Shown here: piece by piece, positions 6,574-10,636 of the stretch
Layout of the letters: each line of letters starts with the position of its first letter
How positions within the stretch are numbered: position 1 is the first letter of the stretch
The notes under the pieces: model-generated
What the model saw: only the letters and a program-made list of their open reading frames with translations
What the model was told of the DNA's origin: nothing
Database searches by the model: none
Made by a program: the position numbers and the translations under genes
Assembly (NCBI GenBank): GCA_002341805.1
Contig: DDOS01000001.1
Span: forward strand, 6,254 to 16,889
Direction: 5' to 3'
Source: Aquificaceae bacterium UBA2488
GTDB taxonomy: Bacteria > Aquificota > Aquificia > Aquificales > Aquificaceae
Length of the DNA: 10,636 nt

Positions 6574-7032
6574 CTAATGCCGTGGGATACTTGTCACGTT
6601 TATTATGTTTTCACCAAATATCAATGTTCTATATACATAATCTATCATAAGAGGATATGTATTATATATAAGCGAATCTATCTTTACGGCTTTTTTTAGT
6701 GTGGGGGATACAAATATCACGATTGGAGTTCCGTACACTTGCCATTTTTTGGCTGTATTTGGATGCTTATCTACATCTATTGGATATACTATAAACCCAA
6801 GCCCTTGTAGGGCTTCTACATCTTGAGCTACATTTTGAGCGTATAAAGAATTATCTTGATTGGAGTAAAAATACATCACTTGGAAGTTATCTTTTAAAAG
6901 CGTATATACCTCTTGGTTATAGAAAAAGTTATAATTGTCTATTTCATGTTGATTGTAATGAGGTAGATGTATCTTTATCTGAAGACCGAAAGCACAAGTA
7001 GCTAAACCAAGCATCAAAATTAATTTTTTCAT
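6574..7032 (-). CDS. Secreted thioredoxin-fold protein lacking CXXC (TraF-like)
   Basis: A 152-residue exported protein. The start is set by a strong Shine-Dalgarno (AAGGAGGA) just before this ATG; an upstream in-frame ATG at 7080 would bury that site inside codons and is rejected. Residues 1-16 (MKKLILMLGLATCAFG) form a signal peptide. The thioredoxin fold is visible in the strand VMYFYS (52-57), the strand/turn IVYPIDVDKHP (81-91) and VYGTPIVIFVSP (99-110) with the cis-proline at Pro103. The position of the CXXC active site reads SNQDN (57-61), and the mature protein has no cysteine, so it cannot act as a thiol oxidoreductase. The pattern resembles TraF-type proteins of conjugation clusters, which also tend to lack CXXC, but no conjugation genes are nearby. 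The C-terminal residues TSIPRH are encoded by a repeat copy. Its role is unknown; a periplasmic structural or chaperone role is possible. Confidence 0.75.
   Translation of the reverse strand: MKKLILMLGLATCAFGLQIKIHLPHYNQHEIDNYNFFYNQEVYTLLKDNFQVMYFYSNQDNSLYAQNVAQDVEALQGLGFIVYPIDVDKHPNTAKKWQVYGTPIVIFVSPTLKKAVKIDSLIYNTYPLMIDYVYRTLIFGENIINVTSIPRH
6581..6594. repeat. Inverted copy of the 14-base repeat core, inside the 3' end of the thioredoxin-like gene
   Basis: CGTGGGATACTTGT matches the reverse complement of the tandem-repeat core at 13 of 14 positions. It encodes part of the last residues of the thioredoxin-like protein (Thr-Ser-Ile-Pro-Arg-His). With either tandem copy it can form a long stem with a loop of about 60-80 nt in the transcript. 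It could be a processing or termination structure, or the edge of a small repetitive element. Confidence 0.7.
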
Positions 7033-7035
7033 AAA

Positions 7036-7043
7036 TCCTCCTT
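7036..7043 (-). promoter_or_regulatory. Strong ribosome binding site of the thioredoxin-like gene
   Basis: AAGGAGGA on the minus strand ends 3 nt before the ATG at 7032. It fixes the start at the inner Met that opens the signal peptide. The AT-rich region upstream (7044-7130) should hold the promoter, but I cannot pick one pair of boxes with confidence. Confidence 0.7.
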
Positions 7044-7155
7044 TAAATATATTAACTAACAATTTAATAAGTTTTAACAAATTGTGCCATGTTTTAGTGC
7101 TTTTAATATAATAAAAATCATAAGTCCAATTAGCGATTAGAACTATATTTAGTCT

Positions 7156-7239
7156 ATGGATGTTAAAGATAAGCCTCCAAGTGGATGCGATAGTTTCTTA
7201 AAAATAAATTTAAAAAATAATGTTATACTAACATCATGA
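7156..7239 (+). CDS. Possible 27-aa leader ORF overlapping the decarboxylase start
   Basis: An ATG-initiated 27-codon ORF ends in a TGA that overlaps the decarboxylase ATG as ATGA. A -10-like TATATT lies at 7144-7149, 6 nt before its ATG, the same spacing as the leaderless promoters of this window but without the TGn extension. The peptide begins MDVKDKPPSGCD and resembles nothing I know. It could be a translated leader coupling to the decarboxylase, but the stronger extended -10 at 7221-7229 would skip it, and chance is a real alternative. Confidence 0.2.
   Translation: MDVKDKPPSGCDSFLKINLKNNVILTS
7221..7229 (+). promoter_or_regulatory. Extended -10 promoter for the decarboxylase gene (possible leaderless start)
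   Basis: TGT TATACT is followed by 6 nt (AACATC) and the ATG at 7236. There is no Shine-Dalgarno sequence, and the region upstream is A-rich without a clear -35. The predicted transcription start falls on the start codon. This is the only plus-strand example of the arrangement seen at four minus-strand genes here. Confidence 0.5.
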
Positions 7240-8414
7240 AGGTTTTAGACATTTCTGAGCTTCAGTTTGGTTTTGCTAAAGGCTATTTTGAGCAGCTTGT
7301 TTCAAGAAAACCCTTCTTATTGGATGTTATTAAAAGCCTAAAAACTCCTACCCTTGTTATAGATTTAGATAGGATAAAGCAAAGGTTTATAGAGCTTCAA
7401 AGCATATTCCCAGAGGTAAGAATATACTATGCAGTAAAAGCCAACGATAATCAAGAGATATTAGCAGCCCTTGCCAATATAGGCAGCGGCTATGAAGTGG
7501 CTTCATCTTGGGAGCTTGAAAAAGTGTTGAGGCTTGGTGTAGATAGATCTAAGATTATATCCAGCAATCCAATAAAGCCTTTAGATTTTATAGATTATGC
7601 TTATAAATCCGGTATTAAAGCTTTTAGCATAGACTCCTACAAAGAGGTGGATAAGCTTAAAAAAGTAGCTCCAAGATCAAGAGTGTATGTGAGACTCATA
7701 GTGCCAAACGAAGGAAGCGATTGGCCATTAACCAACAAATTTGGGGTTGGAGTAGAAGAGGCTGTGAGTTTGCTTGATTATGCAAAATCCCAAGGGCTTA
7801 TACCTTATGGCATTACCTTTCATGTGGGTTCTCAATGCAACAATCTAAGAAATTGGTTTATAGGTATAAAGACCGCTTGGGAAGTTTGGGAAAGAGCTAT
7901 ATATAGCGGTATGAAACTAACCATGTTAAACTTAGGTGGTGGTATACCTGTGGATTATACCTATAAATCCCTTGATATAGAAGATATAGCTGAGTATATT
8001 CAGGCTCTTCTTAGAAAATATTTTCTTATAAAACCTATGGAAATTCAAATAGAACCAGGTAGAGGACTTGCGGGGGATGCAGGTATATTGGTAAGCTCTG
8101 TTATAGGAAAAACCACAAAACATATCGCTGATGATGATAGCCATTGGTTGTATCTTGATACGGGGGTTTTTAATGGGCTTGCGGAAGTCTTGGGTGGCAT
8201 AAAATATCCAATGTATACTTTAAAAGAAGGAGATCTTTTGCCACACACCATAGCAGGGGTGAGCTGTGATAGTATGGATATAATAGCTAAAAATGTATAT
8301 CTACCAGATCTTGATGTAGGTGATATCGTTTTTATAATGGCTGCGGGGGCTTACACCACCGTATATGCAGCAAACTTTAACGGCTTTGGTATACCAGATA
8401 TAGTTTTTATATAA
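7236..8414 (+). CDS. Ornithine/lysine decarboxylase, fold type III PLP enzyme (ODC-like)
   Basis: A 392-residue pyridoxal-phosphate decarboxylase of the alanine-racemase-fold ODC/DapDC family. PLP-binding Lys68 is in YYAVKAN (64-70). Other signatures are HVGSQ, GGGIP (phosphate site), EPGR, CDSMD at 344-348 and AGAYTTVYAANFNGF at the C-terminus. Diaminopimelate decarboxylase usually reads CESGD at the active-site cysteine, whereas ornithine and lysine/ornithine decarboxylases read CD followed by a small residue, so I favour polyamine synthesis (ornithine to putrescine, or lysine to cadaverine). Substrate-specificity residues were not modelled, so DapDC or a related decarboxylase cannot be excluded. 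It is a cytoplasmic, probable homodimer with active sites at the interface. It stands alone on the plus strand, divergent from the thioredoxin-like gene and convergent with the DUF4337-like gene 11 bp away. Confidence 0.9.
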   Translation: MKVLDISELQFGFAKGYFEQLVSRKPFLLDVIKSLKTPTLVIDLDRIKQRFIELQSIFPEVRIYYAVKANDNQEILAALANIGSGYEVASSWELEKVLRLGVDRSKIISSNPIKPLDFIDYAYKSGIKAFSIDSYKEVDKLKKVAPRSRVYVRLIVPNEGSDWPLTNKFGVGVEEAVSLLDYAKSQGLIPYGITFHVGSQCNNLRNWFIGIKTAWEVWERAIYSGMKLTMLNLGGGIPVDYTYKSLDIEDIAEYIQALLRKYFLIKPMEIQIEPGRGLAGDAGILVSSVIGKTTKHIADDDSHWLYLDTGVFNGLAEVLGGIKYPMYTLKEGDLLPHTIAGVSCDSMDIIAKNVYLPDLDVGDIVFIMAAGAYTTVYAANFNGFGIPDIVFI

Positions 8415-8420
8415 AAGCTA
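8401..8420. repeat. 20-bp near-perfect palindrome at the convergent gene ends
   Basis: TAGTTTTTATATAAAAGCTA is self-complementary except for one T:G pair. It spans the decarboxylase stop codon (8412-8414) and lies just beyond the stop of the opposing DUF4337-like gene (8426). No uridine run follows on either strand, so it is not a textbook terminator, but it is the only structure between the two converging transcripts. The stem is almost all A:T, so stability is modest. Confidence 0.45.
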
Positions 8421-8425
8421 AAAAC

Positions 8426-8986
8426 TTATAAAATATTATATAAAAACACTATAAACCCCAAAATACTAGAGCCTAAGGATATATAGAAAAATAGCTTTTT
8501 TCTTGTTAAAGCGGACACCGAGGCTATAGCTATACCTATTTGCATAAGCATTTCAGACAACATAAAAAGATGGTGCTTGTGGTAATAATGTTCACTTTCT
8601 ATGGTTTTTTGTTTTACTTCTTCTTCTAATTTTTGAGCTTTTTTCATAATATCTGATTTTTGAGTTTTATACTTTTCTATACTTTTTTGAAATTTATCAG
8701 AAGGTTTTATATAGCTTGCTATTTGATACATATGATATCTCATATCTTTTGCCTGATAATAATTCCACATGTCTGTGGCTTTGTTTTGAATAAGCACCGC
8801 ATCGTTTTTAGCCACTATGGTTTTTGTAACATATACTTCCGATTGCATGTTTATAATTCCTCCCATTACCGCCATAAAGGTGGTAGCCAAGGAAACCCAC
8901 AAAAGCCAACGCTCTTTCTTATGCTCTTCTTTTAGCGCTTCTTCAATTAGTTCTTTTGAATGTTCTTCTATAAGGTCTTCACCCAT
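8426..8986 (-). CDS. DUF4337-like membrane protein
   Basis: A 186-residue protein. An acidic and basic N-terminal cytoplasmic helix (EDLIEEHSKELIEEALKEE) precedes a membrane helix at about 27-47. A long hydrophilic segment follows, beginning with an NKATDMWNYYQAKDMR stretch (68-83) and a charged probable coiled coil (95-130). Two more membrane helices lie near 141-159 and 163-185. The WNYYQAK pattern after the first helix, the coiled coil and two terminal helices are what I recall for DUF4337 proteins, whose function is unknown. Its ATG overlaps the TAA of the pentapeptide-repeat gene by one base (TAATG), with no Shine-Dalgarno, so translation is probably coupled. It is the last gene of the oxidoreductase operon. 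Confidence 0.75.
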   Translation of the reverse strand: MGEDLIEEHSKELIEEALKEEHKKERWLLWVSLATTFMAVMGGIINMQSEVYVTKTIVAKNDAVLIQNKATDMWNYYQAKDMRYHMYQIASYIKPSDKFQKSIEKYKTQKSDIMKKAQKLEEEVKQKTIESEHYYHKHHLFMLSEMLMQIGIAIASVSALTRKKLFFYISLGSSILGFIVFLYNIL

Positions 8987-9594
8987 TAATCAGCGCCTTC
9001 TGATGAGTATTCTTCTAAAGGATTTATCTTTGAAATACCGCCCCAAGGTTTTTTACCATAAAAAATGGAGTTTATATCTTTTATATCTTCAAGTTTTGAG
9101 CTTTTAAAAGAACTCTGTCTTAAATCTGTATTTACGAACTTAATATCACTCAAACTTGAGCTCTCAAACACAGTACTTTTTATTATAGCATAAGTGAAGT
9201 CTATACTTTTTAATTTTGTTTTTATAAACGCTCCATCTATTATTTGGGCATAGGATATATCAGTATTTTCTATAGAACAATTTAAAAACTTTGTAAGCCC
9301 CATAAAAGCCTTGTGAAAGTTTGAGTTTTCTATGTGAGCGTTTTCAAATAAAGTCCTTTGTAAGTTTGTCCTTGTGAAATTACAATTTATAAATGTACAA
9401 TTTAAAAAATGAGCCTCCGCCAAAAAACATTCGCTAAAATCTATATTTTTGAAAGTGGTATTTTTGAAAACCGAACATGTAAAAGTAGAATAACAAAGGG
9501 ACAAGCCCTCAAAACTTGCCCCTTCTACAGCTTCATTTGAAAAATCTTGGTCTTTTAACTCTAAAGAATTTTTTATCTTTTCTAAAAGCCTCAT
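8986..9594 (-). CDS. Pentapeptide-repeat protein
   Basis: A 202-residue protein. From about residue 18 to 178 it is built of tandem five-residue units with a large residue (Phe, Leu or Ile) at the centre and a small or polar residue two before it, for example FKNTTFKNIDF, FLNCTFINCNF and SSLSDIKFVNTDL. This pattern folds as a right-handed quadrilateral beta-helix. Cys appears repeatedly inside the units. The C-terminal 25 residues (KKPWGGISKINPLEEYSSEGAD) leave the repeat. It has no signal peptide or membrane segment. Known relatives include gyrase-protecting proteins of the Qnr/MfpA type, but nothing here indicates that role. Its ATG overlaps the beta-subunit stop as ATGA, so it is made together with the ferredoxin oxidoreductase and could be a scaffold for it; this is inference. 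Confidence 0.88.
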   Translation of the reverse strand: MRLLEKIKNSLELKDQDFSNEAVEGASFEGLSLCYSTFTCSVFKNTTFKNIDFSECFLAEAHFLNCTFINCNFTRTNLQRTLFENAHIENSNFHKAFMGLTKFLNCSIENTDISYAQIIDGAFIKTKLKSIDFTYAIIKSTVFESSSLSDIKFVNTDLRQSSFKSSKLEDIKDINSIFYGKKPWGGISKINPLEEYSSEGAD

Positions 9595-10490
9595 ACAGAA
9601 ACCACTTTACACTCGTCTATAAACACTTGAGGATTTGTATCCTTAGAAGCGTTGTATTTGGCTTTTACCATCTTCATCTTCTCTTCGTAAGTGGGTTTTG
9701 CTGTATCTTCATAGAATATACCTATTGGCACTTTTGCGGATTCAGTATAATAATGCTCTAAATCCTTGGAGGCAAGCTCTAAGGCTTTTTGGAGGTTGTT
9801 AAGTTCAGCATGTCCTTGTTCGTTAATATCTATGGTTTTATCTTTATAGTATTTAAAGGTATCTACTTTGTTGAAGGTAGGACATGGGGATATGATATTT
9901 ACAAAACTAAAACCTTTGTGAGCTATGGCTTTTTTCACGATATCGCTCATATGTTTTAGGTTACCAGCGTATGTTTGAGCCACAAAGGTAGCTCCAAATG
10001 TGAGCATGTAAGAAATAGGATTTATAGGAGTATCAATAGAACCAAAAGGCGTTAAAGAACCAAAGAGTCCTTCTCTGGACGTAGGAGATATTTGGTTTTT
10101 GGTAAGACCATACACTTGGTTATCCATACACATCACAGTCATGTCTATGTTCCTTCTGGCAGCATGAGGATTGTGCCCAGAACCTATGGAAAATAAGTCT
10201 CCATCTCCAGCTTCCACCAATATGGTTAATTCTGGGTTGGCAAGCTTCACGCCTATGGCTGTAGGTATTGCTCTACCGTGTAATACGTGCATGCTGTAGT
10301 TTTTTAAAAACAAAGGCAATCTTGAAGAACATCCTATACCAGAAACAGAAACCACGTTTTCTGGTTTTATCTTTAGCTCAGACAAGGCTTTTGTGATGGC
10401 ACTTATAACACCAAAATCCCCACAACCTGCACACCATGTGGGTTCTATATCACTTCTATAATCTGCTGGTTGAAGTTCTAACTCTTGCAT
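9591..10490 (-). CDS. korB: 2-oxoacid:ferredoxin oxidoreductase, beta subunit (TPP-binding)
   Basis: A 299-residue beta subunit that binds thiamine diphosphate and interconverts a 2-oxoacid and its acyl-CoA plus CO2, with ferredoxin as electron carrier. The TPP/Mg signature runs from GDGD (95-98) to Asn124 in MDNQVYGLTKNQ. Four cysteines match those that ligate the [4Fe-4S] cluster in two-subunit archaeal-type enzymes: Cys20 and Cys23 in WCAGCGDFG, Cys54 in GIGCSS and Cys203 in SPCPTFN. The length is typical. With the alpha subunit 15 bp upstream it forms a two-subunit enzyme. In autotrophs with a reductive TCA cycle this would fix CO2 onto succinyl-CoA (2-oxoglutarate synthase, KorAB), though pyruvate as product is not excluded. 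A strong Shine-Dalgarno precedes the ATG, and the stop overlaps the pentapeptide-repeat start. Confidence 0.92.
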   Translation of the reverse strand: MQELELQPADYRSDIEPTWCAGCGDFGVISAITKALSELKIKPENVVSVSGIGCSSRLPLFLKNYSMHVLHGRAIPTAIGVKLANPELTILVEAGDGDLFSIGSGHNPHAARRNIDMTVMCMDNQVYGLTKNQISPTSREGLFGSLTPFGSIDTPINPISYMLTFGATFVAQTYAGNLKHMSDIVKKAIAHKGFSFVNIISPCPTFNKVDTFKYYKDKTIDINEQGHAELNNLQKALELASKDLEHYYTESAKVPIGIFYEDTAKPTYEEKMKMVKAKYNASKDTNPQVFIDECKVVSV

Positions 10491-10498
10491 AAAAATTT

Positions 10499-10505
10499 CC
10501 TCCTT
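10499..10505 (-). promoter_or_regulatory. Ribosome binding site of korB
   Basis: AAGGAGG on the minus strand lies 8 nt before the ATG at 10490 and directly after the alpha-subunit stop codon. It supports this start and allows independent initiation inside the operon. Confidence 0.7.
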
Positions 10506-10636
10506 TTAAATTAAACCATAGGCTTTTTCGCCATAAACATGCTCTGGGGTAAATCTACCTTCTTTGATATCAGGATTTTCCATCAAGAAATCCACTATGT
10601 CTTCTATTTCTCTTGGTATAAAAGGCTCTCCTCTAT
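10506..10636 (-). CDS. korA: 2-oxoacid:ferredoxin oxidoreductase, alpha subunit, C-terminal 42 residues
   Basis: This is the 3' end of a gene entering from the right edge; the first complete codon here is 10634-10632 and the stop is TAA at 10506-10508. The visible tail contains GEPFIPREIEDI and ends in RFTPEHVYGEKAYGLI. It reads like the end of the alpha (or fused gamma-alpha) subunit of two-subunit oxoacid:ferredoxin oxidoreductases. The position 15 bp ahead of the beta subunit gene is the usual korA-korB order. Too little is visible to judge domain layout or substrate. Confidence 0.75.
   Translation of the reverse strand, partial: RGEPFIPREIEDIVDFLMENPDIKEGRFTPEHVYGEKAYGLI

Noticed and set aside
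7030..7080. Upstream ATG for the thioredoxin-like gene (16 extra residues)
   Set aside because: The extra codons contain the AAGGAGGA ribosome binding site, and the inner Met begins a standard signal peptide.
7932..8251. Two minus-strand ORFs of about 70 codons within the decarboxylase gene
   Set aside because: Both lie opposite conserved catalytic motifs of the decarboxylase and overlap each other in different frames; no sign of coding.
8817..9107. 96-codon plus-strand ORF across the DUF4337/pentapeptide junction
   Set aside because: Antisense to two supported genes, Ser-rich shadow composition, no domain and no initiation signal.
8986..9594. Qnr/MfpA-type gyrase-protection protein
   Set aside because: Shared beta-helix repeat alone is not evidence for that role, and the gene is coupled to a metabolic operon.

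Overview
The window is AT-rich (roughly one third GC by eye), densely packed bacterial DNA. The combination of two-subunit 2-oxoacid:ferredoxin oxidoreductase genes (reductive TCA chemistry), a UbiA-type quinone prenyltransferase, an ornithine-decarboxylase-like enzyme and AGA/ATA-rich, lysine-rich proteins suggests an Aquificales-type chemolithoautotroph such as Hydrogenobaculum. That placement is inference from gene content and style; no rRNA or tRNA is present to confirm it. All genes but one (and a doubtful small ORF) lie on the minus strand.

Layout, in minus-strand transcription order from the right edge. (1) 10636-8426: the 3' end of an oxoacid:ferredoxin oxidoreductase alpha subunit, the complete beta subunit, a pentapeptide-repeat protein and a DUF4337-like membrane protein. 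The last three genes overlap by 4 and 1 bases, so this is one operon. (2) 7236-8414, plus strand: a PLP-dependent ornithine/lysine decarboxylase, converging on group 1 with only 11 bp between the stops. (3) 7032-6574: a secreted thioredoxin-fold protein without a CXXC motif, followed by a small family of 18-bp repeats in direct and inverted orientation and a possible terminator. (4) 6421-2818: a GT-C-like polytopic membrane protein, an SDR epimerase and an FAD-dependent amine-oxidase-like protein, with junctions of 4-13 bp and 0 bp; probably a surface glycan or glycolipid module. (5) 2766-1: a small hypothetical protein, shikimate kinase, a UbiA/MqnP-like prenyltransferase, a class II aldolase and an inositol-monophosphatase-family protein cut by the window edge. 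Their junctions overlap or are only a few bases long.

The most striking signal is regulatory. Five gene starts (suhB-like, the 112-aa gene, the epimerase, the GT-C-like gene and the decarboxylase) have no Shine-Dalgarno sequence. Each instead has an extended -10 element (TGn followed by TATAAT, TAAAAT or TATACT) ending exactly 6 or 7 nt before ATG. That spacing places the predicted transcription start on or next to the start codon, so these mRNAs are probably leaderless. In two cases the element uses the stop codon of the gene upstream. In contrast, the beta-subunit gene, the thioredoxin-like gene and the FAD gene carry clear Shine-Dalgarno sequences. The pattern also argues for moving the epimerase start to the inner ATG.

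I see no insertion sequence, CRISPR array, prophage, tRNA or rRNA, and no clear frameshifted gene. No gene-free stretch exceeds 300 bases. I did not find a convincing novel multi-gene system; the best leads are the leaderless promoters, the 6.5-kb repeat cluster and the conserved-looking tail of the oxidoreductase operon.
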